Assembly (NCBI GenBank): GCA_934444735.1
Contig: CAKSDE010000011.1
Span: 1-64,000, forward strand
DNA from: an uncultured Clostridia bacterium
GTDB lineage: Bacteria > Bacillota > Clostridia > UBA1381
Length of the DNA: 64,000 bases
Direction: 5' to 3'
Part shown: in pieces, positions 8,433-16,298 of the stretch
Layout: each line of letters begins with the position of its first letter
How positions within the stretch are numbered: position 1 is the first letter of the stretch
Notes under the pieces: model-generated
Seen by the model: only the letters and a program-made list of their open reading frames with translations
The model's database searches: none
What the model was told of the DNA's origin: nothing
Made by a program: the position numbers and the translations under genes

Positions 8433-9344
8433 TTACATAACGTTAGTTTTTTTAACTTCCTTTGGCTTTTGCGGTATCTGCGCGATAATTATTGCGGCAA
8501 ACATTGATGCACAGCCGAGCCATTCTTTGGCGCTCGGTGCTTCCTTTAAGAGGATAATACCTGCTATCACCGCAAATACCGACTCAAGGCTCATAAGGAG
8601 CGATGCGATTGTCGGCTCGGTGTATTTCTGCCCGACGATCTGCAAGGTGTAGCCCACACCGCAGGACATGATTCCGGCATAGCATATCGGGAGCCACGCA
8701 GCCTTTATATCCGCCATGTTCGGCGTTTCCGTCATAAACATAAAGATTGCGGAGAGTATAAACATTACTCCGAATTGCAGGCATGAAAGCTTGACTCCGT
8801 CCACCTTTGCCGAAAAATGATCGACAACAAGAATGTGGAACGAGAACGCAACGGCACAGAGTATCAGGTAAATGTCACCCTCACCGAGCGAGAAATCTTC
8901 TTTTATGCACAAAAGATAAAGTCCGAGTGCGCCGAGTATTACGCTTATCCAGATTATCGGATTGACTTTCTTTTTCATGAAGAGTCCGAGTATCGGTACC
9001 AAGACGATATACATAGCAGTTATGAATGCGCCTTTGCCGGCGGTGCTGTACTGCATTCCGTACTGTTGCAGACCTGATGCTACAGTGAGCGCCGTACCGC
9101 ACAGTATTCCGCCCAAAATCAGTGTTTTGGGATTTTGTTTTTCATATGTATTGTTCTTTTTTTTGACCGCGTCATTTGCAAAAATGAACGGGATAAGTAC
9201 CAGACTGCCGAGAATCGAGCGCGATGTCTGAAAAGTGAAAGGACCTACATAGTCCATTCCCGAGCTTTGCGCGACAAAGGCGCAGCCCCAGATGAGTGCC
9301 GTTAATAAAAGCACAAGATTACCGAATAGTTTTTTCGATTTCAT
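8433..9344 (-). CDS. EamA/DMT-family transporter
   Basis: The 303-residue protein has about ten hydrophobic segments in two related halves, the standard EamA (RhaT/YdcZ-like) arrangement. It starts LVLLLTALIWGCAFVAQ, with a second half around YLILCAVAFSFHIL and SLLMSLESVFAVIAGIILLKE, the signature of this family. Members export or import small metabolites such as amino acids and nucleotides; the substrate is not predictable. The next gene upstream (the oxidoreductase) ends 12 bases before this start, so the two are probably co-transcribed. AAGGAG lies about 8 bases before the ATG. Confidence 0.85.
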   Translation of the reverse strand: MKSKKLFGNLVLLLTALIWGCAFVAQSSGMDYVGPFTFQTSRSILGSLVLIPFIFANDAVKKKNNTYEKQNPKTLILGGILCGTALTVASGLQQYGMQYSTAGKGAFITAMYIVLVPILGLFMKKKVNPIIWISVILGALGLYLLCIKEDFSLGEGDIYLILCAVAFSFHILVVDHFSAKVDGVKLSCLQFGVMFILSAIFMFMTETPNMADIKAAWLPICYAGIMSCGVGYTLQIVGQKYTEPTIASLLMSLESVFAVIAGIILLKEAPSAKEWLGCASMFAAIIIAQIPQKPKEVKKTNVM

Positions 9345-9356
9345 AAGTATTCTCCT

Positions 9357-10616
9357 TCAGATGTGTCCGATTTGTACCTTTTTGCCGCCGCGATCTTTGG
9401 GGATAAGTGAATCGTCAAAGTGGATCATTACATTTTGCTCACTTAGGATTTTCTGCATATTAGAAACATTAACCTTGTCGATTCCGCAGTTCTCTTTTAT
9501 TGAAAGGTATGCTGCAATTCCGGCTGCCTGGCCGGTTATTATCGCAGGCGGTATAACTCTTAAAACGTCCCAGCCGTATCCCTCGCCCGAAGCGGTTCTG
9601 CCGGCGGTTATCAGATTGGGAAAGCCTGATTTTACGAGTGTTCCGTATGGTACTTCGTATAAATAATCTGAACGGTCAAAATCGCAAATTGCCGCAATTG
9701 AATCGTCAAAATGCTTGTATGCGTCGGTTTCTTTTAAGGTGTAGTCGCCGTCTATATGACGGGTTGTGCGGAATTGCGGCATTGTCGGAATCTGCACAAT
9801 ATCGTTTTCGGCGCGGTTGTACTTTTTAAATTCATTTAGCATTTCTATATGGTTTTCGACCACATAATTTGTAACGTCGCGCCCGTTTGTGCCGCGCCAG
9901 AGCGCTTTTCCTTCGGGGTGATTGCGACCGTACAGGTCGGATCTTCCGCCGAATATTGCATGGTACAGCTTAGATACATCTTTTGTTTCGATGAATTTTT
10001 CACTGTTCGCCAATGTTGTCATATAACCGTAGAAGGTGTGGAAATTACCGCCCTGAACGGTAGGAACTCCCGCACGGTATAGAATATCCGCGTCTCCCGT
10101 GGTATCGATGATTATTTTGCCCTCGTAATACTGCATACCCGACTTGTTTTCGACAACCAGTCCGCGGCAGGTATATCCGTCCATTATCGGCTCGCAGACA
10201 ACGGTATCATAGAGAATATCGACGCCCTCGTTTTTGATAAGCTCGGTTAATGCGAGGGTGAAAACCGGTGCGGAAAAACGCGACAGATAGCGTATATCGG
10301 TAGGCTCTTTCGGCTCGCCGTTTTTCCAGACCTCGGGGATAGTATCAAAGCCGTATTTTATCGAAAGCTGCAAAAATTCTTCCGCCATACCCTTTATAAT
10401 CTGCTTGCCGTGACCGTTGCACATCGGCACAAACAGGTTTACCAGACCGATTGTGGCAAGTCCTCCCAAAGATATGGTTTTTTCCAAAAGAAGAACCTTT
10501 AATCCCATTCTTGCGGCAGATACTGCTGCGGCAACTCCCGCCACACCGCCGCCTGCGACTATACAGTCGTAGCTTGCGCATTTTGGTATTTCTTTTGAGA
10601 TGATAATTTTATCCAT
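9357..10616 (-). CDS. FAD-dependent oxidoreductase
   Basis: This 419-residue protein has an N-terminal dinucleotide-binding fold, YDCIVAGGGVAGVAAAVSAARMG followed by an acidic strand end (LLLEK). A C-terminal FAD motif follows (NLITAGRTASGEGYGWDVLRVIP, then GQAAGIAA). It belongs to the FAD_oxidored group found in many anaerobes, often near carbohydrate genes. Substrates are unknown. It lies between a small membrane protein and the EamA transporter in what looks like one minus-strand operon. Automated pipelines sometimes call this group thiamine or xanthan-lyase related; nothing here supports a specific reaction. Confidence 0.82.
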   Translation of the reverse strand: MDKIIISKEIPKCASYDCIVAGGGVAGVAAAVSAARMGLKVLLLEKTISLGGLATIGLVNLFVPMCNGHGKQIIKGMAEEFLQLSIKYGFDTIPEVWKNGEPKEPTDIRYLSRFSAPVFTLALTELIKNEGVDILYDTVVCEPIMDGYTCRGLVVENKSGMQYYEGKIIIDTTGDADILYRAGVPTVQGGNFHTFYGYMTTLANSEKFIETKDVSKLYHAIFGGRSDLYGRNHPEGKALWRGTNGRDVTNYVVENHIEMLNEFKKYNRAENDIVQIPTMPQFRTTRHIDGDYTLKETDAYKHFDDSIAAICDFDRSDYLYEVPYGTLVKSGFPNLITAGRTASGEGYGWDVLRVIPPAIITGQAAGIAAYLSIKENCGIDKVNVSNMQKILSEQNVMIHFDDSLIPKDRGGKKVQIGHI

Positions 10617-10641
10617 TTTTATACTCCTTTTATTTCTGCTT

Positions 10642-11139
10642 TTACGGCATAAGCTGTTTTATGATGCCGAAAGAGAGCAGTGACATTACAAGACCTGCCG
10701 CAACGATTCCGAGAAAGATATACGGCATAGCCTGGCGCGGTTTCATGCGAAACAGTGAAGCAATGAGGCTCCCTGTCCATGCGCCTGTGCCGGGCAGAGG
10801 AATCGCAACAAAGAGAAAAAGTCCCCATTTTCCGTATTTTTGTATCTGATCCGATTTTGAGAGCGCTTTTTGCTCAAACTTTTCGGCAATCTTTTTAAAA
10901 CGGGTTTTCTTCATCCACGCAAAGATTTTATCGATAAAGAGAAGTATAAAGGGTATCGGGAGAAAGTTTCCCAAAACCGCAATTATAAAGGTTGAGAGAA
11001 AGTTCATCTTTAAAAATCCCGCCGCAAGTATACTTCCGCGCAGCTCCAAAATCGGTATCATTGATATAATAAATACCAAAATTTCTTTTGGTGCTTTACC
11101 GCCGAATGTGTCAACTATATTATGAATTATTGATTCCAT
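10642..11139 (-). CDS. Small multidrug-export-like membrane protein (COG2426)
   Basis: The 165-residue protein has about four membrane helices. It carries the sequence pattern of the COG2426 / Sm_multidrug_ex family: IPILELRGSILAAG near the N-terminus, LLFVAIPLPGTGAWTGSLIAS in the middle and a C-terminal glycine-rich helix. The P-G-T-G-A-W motif is shared with DedA-like scramblases, so a lipid or ion transport role is as likely as drug export. GGAGG precedes the ATG by 7 bases. It is the first gene of a unit with the oxidoreductase and EamA genes. Confidence 0.8.
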   Translation of the reverse strand: MESIIHNIVDTFGGKAPKEILVFIISMIPILELRGSILAAGFLKMNFLSTFIIAVLGNFLPIPFILLFIDKIFAWMKKTRFKKIAEKFEQKALSKSDQIQKYGKWGLFLFVAIPLPGTGAWTGSLIASLFRMKPRQAMPYIFLGIVAAGLVMSLLSFGIIKQLMP

Positions 11140-11201
11140 AAAAACCTCCCGAGAGTCATTTTAAATTTTATTATATACCATACGGCGGTTAAAATCAATA
11201 G

Positions 11202-11744
11202 CTATTTTATAAATTTGGATATTTTCTTATATATGAGCATTGTAATCCCCGATAAAACAATGCCTTTTGCTGCGTTGAACGGGAGTATAAGCTTTAAGCA
11301 TATCGAAAGTTTTTGCGAAAAATCGGCGTCTTTCATATAAAGAGGCAGCATGATAAAAAGATTTACCAATACACCCGAAAGCGATATTGCGACTGTCGCG
11401 AGGATAAGCGAGAGAATCGCGCCCTTAAAGCTTTTGTGATATTTATAAGTAATTCCCGCGACAAAGCAGAGAATACCCGTTATGACGAAGTTGGCAAATT
11501 CGCCTACAAAGCCTGTGGATGAGATGGTAAGATGCAGAATGTTTTTTATAAGCTCGACCAAAACACCTGCCAACGGTCCGTATGCAAAGGATATTATAAG
11601 CGCAGGGACGTCCGAAATTTCGACGTCCAAAAATCCGCCGACGCGAATCCCCATCATACTTCCCAGGCATTGCAGCAAAAATGCGATTGCCGAAAAAATA
11701 CCTATCATAACCGTTAATTTTGTTTTGCTTGTTTTTGTGTTCAT
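11202..11744 (-). CDS. ribU: ECF transporter S-component, riboflavin (RibU)
   Basis: This 180-residue, six-helix integral membrane protein matches RibU-type S-components: FLDVEISDVPALIISFAYGP followed by LAGVLVELIKNILH, then TGFVGEFANF. It binds riboflavin and works with a shared EcfA/EcfA'/EcfT module. An FMN riboswitch with terminator lies upstream on the same strand, which supports a flavin substrate. I chose ATG at 11744, since GGAGG (complement of 11753-11757) is 8 bases upstream. A dispersed palindromic repeat lies between the terminator and the gene, so the leader is unusually long. The energising module is probably encoded outside the window, because the ECF set at 26235-29647 carries its own S domain. 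Confidence 0.88.
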   Translation of the reverse strand: MNTKTSKTKLTVMIGIFSAIAFLLQCLGSMMGIRVGGFLDVEISDVPALIISFAYGPLAGVLVELIKNILHLTISSTGFVGEFANFVITGILCFVAGITYKYHKSFKGAILSLILATVAISLSGVLVNLFIMLPLYMKDADFSQKLSICLKLILPFNAAKGIVLSGITMLIYKKISKFIK

Positions 11745-11817
11745 TTTTATTACCTCCAAAAATTTGTAGGAACTGTTTTAATAGTTTCAGGGGGACGGCA
11801 AAATAGTGCAGAATGGA

Positions 11818-11893
11818 CAAACTGAGCCAAAGCTTTAGCTTTGGGATACCCGACGGCGTACGGTACGTCGAGCGGCGAAGTTTGTTCATAGCA
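11818..11893 (-). repeat. Palindromic module, inverted copy, in the ribU leader
   Basis: The reverse complement matches 4332-4411, with the CCAAAGCT-TT-AGCTTTGG hairpin and the ACAAAC/GTTTGT ends. It would be transcribed in the ribU leader downstream of the riboswitch terminator. Confidence 0.85.
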
Positions 11894-11993
11894 TAAAGCA
11901 CTTTTATGAGAGATTTTTTTATATAATAAATCTCTGCTTTAGTTTTGGTTTACTTTGTACTTTATGAGATCTGTGCATTTTGCTGTTTCCCTA

Positions 11994-12031
11994 AAAAAAA
12001 CAATTCCCCCGAAAAAAAATATTTCGGGGGA
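11994..12031 (-). terminator. FMN riboswitch expression-platform terminator
   Basis: On the minus strand CCCCCGAAAT pairs with the downstream TTTCGGGGG and is followed by a run of eight T. It lies directly after the FMN aptamer. Confidence 0.9.
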
Positions 12032-12047
12032 ATAGGTATACGCCCAT

Positions 12048-12166
12048 ATAGTTCTTCTTCCATCCGGACTTTAACCGTCGGTTTCGGAATTTCACCGAAT
12101 CAACTCATACACGAGCTCGCGGACTTTAACCGCCGGTAGAGAATTTCACTCTGCCCCGAAGATATT
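12048..12166 (-). promoter_or_regulatory. FMN riboswitch (RFN element)
   Basis: On the minus strand the conserved RFN blocks occur in order: TTCGGGGCAGAGTGAAATTC, CTACCGGCGGTTAAAGTCC, GGTGAAATTCC, and a second GACGGTTAAAGTCCGGATG, closed by a GAAGAAGAAC tail. FMN binding should favour the following terminator and shut off ribU. Confidence 0.95.
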
Positions 12167-12179
12167 TTGTTCATATTAT

Positions 12180-12208
12180 ATTATACTGCGTTTTTTTGGA
12201 AAATGCAA
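12180..12208 (-). promoter_or_regulatory. Promoter of the FMN-riboswitch/ribU transcript
   Basis: On the minus strand: TTGCAT (complement of 12203-12208), 17 bp, TATAAT (complement of 12180-12185), just before the aptamer. The -35 lies within 10 bases of the end of the GH88 gene, so that operon must end or read through here. Confidence 0.85.
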
Positions 12209-12215
12209 TACCTTT

Positions 12216-13325
12216 TTACATATTTTTTAATTTGTGTATTGCTTCCATGAAATAATAGTCGCCGTAGATAAGCGCCTGATGACCGGAATTGAAACGTTCC
12301 ATGCCGTAATTTAAGAGCGCCTCATCGTTTTCGTCATCCCATGGGCAGCAACGCTCGTCAAGCGTTTTTAAGAAACGTACGGCAGCATTTAAATACATCT
12401 CTTTTTCGGCACCCTGACACACACTTGCGATATTGATAAGCCCGACTGCTGCAATGGCTGCTGCGCTGCTGTCATATGCAACAGCATCTTTCGGCTGACG
12501 GAAATCGCATCTTGGGAGAGGATCTTCGACACATGCGGCAATAAAGTAGTTTGCCACTCTTTTTGCAGCGTCAAGATAGCGTTTCTCGCCTGTTGCAAGA
12601 TAGCTCTGAGAAAAACCGTTTACCGCCCATGCCTGTCCTCTTGACCATGATGAGCCGACGGCATAGCCTTGTCCCGCGAAGCTTTCCACAAAATCACCGT
12701 TTGTCGGATCGAATTTTACTATATGGTTAACACTGCCGTCGGGGCGGATAAAGCTTTCGATAACCTTATCTGCGTGACTCATTGCAATGTACTTGAAACG
12801 GTCGTCGCCGGTGATCTCGGTCGCCCAGTACAAAAGCGGTATGTTCATCATACAGTCGATAATTGCCCAACCGCGCTTGTCGTCCGCGTCATTTTCAACC
12901 CATGTGTTCCATGCACGGATATAACCGCCTTTTATGTTATATCTGCCTGCCAGCATATGCGCGGCGATGAGTGCATGGCTTTTGGATTTGGGGTTGCCTG
13001 TAAGCTCGTAATTTTTTACGCTTGATAAAAGCCACATAAATCCGACATCGTGGTGGAGTTTTTCGGCATCGTCAAAATTTTTGGCAAGCGTATTTTCAAC
13101 ATCTTCCGCCCATACCTTGAAACGCTCCTCTTTTGTTTCTTCATACATAAGCCACAGAATACCCGACCAGAAAGAGTTTGTCCACCAGTCAACATCGGCG
13201 GCAAACTGATATTTACCGTCTTTTGTTGTATAGGGGATATTGCCCTTTATGCGCTCTGCTGTTCTCGAAACCTTTTTCTCACATTTTAACCATTCTTCTT
13301 CTGCCCAGTTCTTGTAATTCATCAT
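12216..13325 (-). CDS. Glycoside hydrolase family 88 unsaturated uronyl hydrolase
   Basis: The 369-residue protein has an alpha/alpha barrel typical of GH88. Seen here are HHDVGFMW (about residues 90-97, containing a catalytic-type Asp), AWNTWVENDADDKRGWAIIDCMMN (second Asp region, about 138-162) and SSWSRGQAWAVNGF, which is characteristic of GH88 rather than GH105. Such enzymes hydrolyse the 4,5-unsaturated uronic acid left by polysaccharide lyases. It ends a four-gene minus-strand operon behind the heparinase-like lyase, which makes a lyase/hydrolase pair. No signal peptide is seen, so it should act in the cytoplasm on imported oligosaccharides. Confidence 0.9.
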   Translation of the reverse strand: MMNYKNWAEEEWLKCEKKVSRTAERIKGNIPYTTKDGKYQFAADVDWWTNSFWSGILWLMYEETKEERFKVWAEDVENTLAKNFDDAEKLHHDVGFMWLLSSVKNYELTGNPKSKSHALIAAHMLAGRYNIKGGYIRAWNTWVENDADDKRGWAIIDCMMNIPLLYWATEITGDDRFKYIAMSHADKVIESFIRPDGSVNHIVKFDPTNGDFVESFAGQGYAVGSSWSRGQAWAVNGFSQSYLATGEKRYLDAAKRVANYFIAACVEDPLPRCDFRQPKDAVAYDSSAAAIAAVGLINIASVCQGAEKEMYLNAAVRFLKTLDERCCPWDDENDEALLNYGMERFNSGHQALIYGDYYFMEAIHKLKNM

Positions 13326-13345
13326 TTGTTCCTCCTGTTTAATTT

Positions 13346-15184
13346 TTACTTTATAATGTATTTGATTATATCATCTTTTGCATTGCCCGAGGCGGTTATC
13401 CTGTAAAGAGTATCGCCCCAGCTTTTTTTGATCAATTCATCGTCACAGTCTATTTTCTCAAGCGCAAAGCTGAGCTTTTGACTAAACTCTATAGTAAGTG
13501 TTTTGCCGTTTCCTGCCGTAAGTACGATTTTTGAACCGTCAAAGCTTACGTTTTGTACGGTCAGAAAATTCAGAGTATAATTAAAGCTGCCCGAAAGGCT
13601 GAAATCCTCCGTAAGCGTGATTTCCTGCTTTTTGCGGTTAAATTCGATTGTCCTGACCCACTTATTTATATCATCGCGGTTGGAAAAGGTATTTTTTAAA
13701 TCCAGACTGAATGATATACCGTCATCATTGCGCTTGTAGGATACGTCCTTTGACGCATAATCCCTGCCCGGCAGCTGCTCGCCGTCTGCAACGGACGGCG
13801 TATTGTGATAAATCGAGCGCGTCGTCCAAAGGGTGTAGCGTTTGTCGCTGAAGGTGATTTTACTGTAGGTCATATTCCCCGAATCGATAAGAAATGGTGT
13901 GCCGTCTTTGTATACGATGAAATTGCCGATGTCATTGTGGTTGTGGCTTTCGTCGTTATGACCGCCTTTTGCAGCAAGAAAGAGTCCTTTTTCGGGATCG
14001 GATTCTGTCTTTGAGGTCAGAACCTCAATGCTTGGGAACCAATAATCCAAATCGGGTGTAAAACCGTTACTTGTGTAATTTTCAAGCTTCGAAAAATATG
14101 CCGCAATGTCGTACATACGAATTGATTTGCAGATTACTCCGGGGTTTTTGGTATGATAATCGGCGGTACCGTACAGATGCTTTGCAAATTCACATAGGTT
14201 TTGATTCCCCATGATTTCCCCGAATTTAAACATACTTGCCGGATATATCGGAAGATCACGGCTTGAATCGGCAAAGCTTACGCATTTTCCACCGCCTGTG
14301 TGCATCTTCATAAGATATTCGGAGGTGTTAATGACTTTTTTATCCGTAAAACAGTTGATTTTGCCGTCGGATACAGTATTTAAAAGCCACAGACATTCAA
14401 GCATGGATAAGCCTGCCTGATTCCAGTAGCTCGGCCCCTCATCGCAGCCGCCGTCCTCTGGATAGTATTTTAAGTATACATCAAGCGTTTTTGCTGCTTT
14501 TTCCACTACCTTTTTGAGCTTTTCGGGATCATCTTCAAGGGTTATTGCAACGGCAAGAACGTTGGAGTTTATCCAGGGGTTCCAGTTGTTCGGAATCCTT
14601 CCCGAAAATCCCATCCACCAATAGTCTGTACGCGCAAGATAATCATCTATGACATCATGTTCAAGGCGGACTTTTATCCTGCGGCATACTACACGGCTGA
14701 GTTCGTCAAGCTTTTCGCCCACTGTCTGATATACAAAGGCAAGCGTGCAGGCGGTTTCGGCTAAGAAGAGATCAAGCGAATGATTCTTAAAGTCCGGCAG
14801 ACTGTCGGCATCGGAAACCTCGCGGTTGTGTGCGGGAAGAGTCCAGGTCGTTTCTTCTAAAATCATCCAGGTAAGATCCAAGATATCCTCCAAAAAGCGT
14901 CCGTCATTGCGGATACATTCGAGAATGACCTTCATAACAAGCTCCGCACGCCGTAAAAAATAGATGTTTTCGTAATTGGAACGGTTGCCGTTTACGGCAA
15001 ATTCCCTGTAAAGGCTTGCTGTTAAAGGTGCGCGTGTATCGGTAGCGACAAGCTTTAAATTTTCTTCAAAATAGGAAATTGCGCTGTCGCTTAAGCTGCT
15101 CCAAAAAGCTCTGTCGGAAATCGGACGGAACAGACGGCAGTGTGTGTTCACCTTTAAGCTATCGGTAATTTTTTCGTAAACCAT
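13346..15184 (-). CDS. Heparinase II/III family polysaccharide lyase
   Basis: This 612-residue protein has an N-terminal alpha/alpha toroid and a C-terminal beta-sandwich, the fold of heparinase II/III-type lyases. YYPEDGGCDEGPSYWNQAG (about residues 240-258) and GGHNDESHNHNDIGNFIVY (about 402-420) are the characteristic blocks with candidate catalytic Tyr and His residues. These enzymes cleave uronic-acid glycans by beta-elimination. No signal peptide is seen, so it is probably intracellular and acts on oligosaccharides. The next gene in the operon is GH88, which removes the unsaturated product. The exact substrate (glycosaminoglycan, pectin-like or other) is open. Confidence 0.85.
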   Translation of the reverse strand: MVYEKITDSLKVNTHCRLFRPISDRAFWSSLSDSAISYFEENLKLVATDTRAPLTASLYREFAVNGNRSNYENIYFLRRAELVMKVILECIRNDGRFLEDILDLTWMILEETTWTLPAHNREVSDADSLPDFKNHSLDLFLAETACTLAFVYQTVGEKLDELSRVVCRRIKVRLEHDVIDDYLARTDYWWMGFSGRIPNNWNPWINSNVLAVAITLEDDPEKLKKVVEKAAKTLDVYLKYYPEDGGCDEGPSYWNQAGLSMLECLWLLNTVSDGKINCFTDKKVINTSEYLMKMHTGGGKCVSFADSSRDLPIYPASMFKFGEIMGNQNLCEFAKHLYGTADYHTKNPGVICKSIRMYDIAAYFSKLENYTSNGFTPDLDYWFPSIEVLTSKTESDPEKGLFLAAKGGHNDESHNHNDIGNFIVYKDGTPFLIDSGNMTYSKITFSDKRYTLWTTRSIYHNTPSVADGEQLPGRDYASKDVSYKRNDDGISFSLDLKNTFSNRDDINKWVRTIEFNRKKQEITLTEDFSLSGSFNYTLNFLTVQNVSFDGSKIVLTAGNGKTLTIEFSQKLSFALEKIDCDDELIKKSWGDTLYRITASGNAKDDIIKYIIK

Positions 15185-15190
15185 AATGAG

Positions 15191-16282
15191 TTACTTCCTT
15201 TCATTGATAATTTTACCCTCGCTGTTTGTAAATGTGGATTTTATACCGGTATCGCCGATTTCAATAAATGTTCCGATAAAGTCGGGCTTTTCGTCGGCGT
15301 GGTTTGTGTGATAATTGCCGGTGCATTGAGAGCCTACAATTATCGGTGCATTAAATTTTAACCCGGTATCGAAAAGCGGTGTGCCGGCAGGTTGGATAAA
15401 GTAATTATGCTCATGCCCGGCAAATATAGCCTCGGGATTGATAATGTTTATGCGCCTTAACCATTCTGCGTAAGTGTCTTTAAATTTTTCGCACCAGGAC
15501 TCGTTTAATCTCATGTGGCAGACCATTATGCAGTGATCAAAGTCCTTATATTCGCTTTTTTCGATTATCTCGTCCAAAAATGAGATCTGCTCTTTTCTGA
15601 ACGGCTCAAATGCTGCCATACCGCCGTATTCCTCGTTTGAGTCGGGTTTATCCTCGCCGCAGTCAAGCACAAATCCGAAGATATTTGCAAGCTTGAAAGT
15701 GAAATATGTATGACCGCGGTCGGTTCCTATGTATTTATATAGATCGGGCGCCATTTCGCCGCGTGTGTCGTGATTGCCGCGCGCAAATACGACAGGTTTT
15801 TCGCCGTGGGTAATCCCCGAGGCAACACGAAATGTCGTTAAGATATAGTCGAGATTCATGCTCTTGTCGGCAATGTCACCGGCAAGGATCAGAAAATCCA
15901 AATCGTGCGCATTTGCCGCTTTTACCGCATATCTGTGTTCGGAATGAGTATCTGCGATGAGATAGGTATTTATCTTATCTTTCTTTTTTACGGGATAGAA
16001 TTTGTAGGTTTTTGTTTTGGCGTCAAGGCTCTGCGGAAAATAGGGGAGTCTTGCGACGGTGGTTTTATATACTATTGTATATTCTCCCGCCGCGTCCAAT
16101 ACTTTTTGCGGAACAACGAGCTTGTGTACGCGTTCCTCCGATTTTATGTTGCCGTTATCGGCATCATAAAATTTTTCTCCGTCTATTTCAACCCATGCCA
16201 AGCCTTTTTCGGTTGTATTCCATATAATATTGTAATTATCGCCTGCGACAAAAACGACCGCGTCCTCAATTAACCAATCCAT
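15191..16282 (-). CDS. Calcineurin-like metallophosphoesterase
   Basis: The 363-residue protein has an N-terminal beta-sandwich of about 100 residues and a metallophosphoesterase domain with all metal-binding blocks: LIADTHS, LAGDIADK, ARGNHDTRG, MVCHMR and FAGHEHN. It should hydrolyse a phosphate ester or diester with two metal ions. It sits between the GH31 and lyase genes with spacings of 6 and 16 bases, so it belongs to the glycan operon; removing phosphate from a decorated glycan is a possible role but an inference. I chose ATG at 16282 with GAGGT 6-10 bases upstream over an upstream ATG at 16312. Confidence 0.85.
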   Translation of the reverse strand: MDWLIEDAVVFVAGDNYNIIWNTTEKGLAWVEIDGEKFYDADNGNIKSEERVHKLVVPQKVLDAAGEYTIVYKTTVARLPYFPQSLDAKTKTYKFYPVKKKDKINTYLIADTHSEHRYAVKAANAHDLDFLILAGDIADKSMNLDYILTTFRVASGITHGEKPVVFARGNHDTRGEMAPDLYKYIGTDRGHTYFTFKLANIFGFVLDCGEDKPDSNEEYGGMAAFEPFRKEQISFLDEIIEKSEYKDFDHCIMVCHMRLNESWCEKFKDTYAEWLRRINIINPEAIFAGHEHNYFIQPAGTPLFDTGLKFNAPIIVGSQCTGNYHTNHADEKPDFIGTFIEIGDTGIKSTFTNSEGKIINERK

Positions 16283-16298
16283 TTTTTTACCTCTTTTC

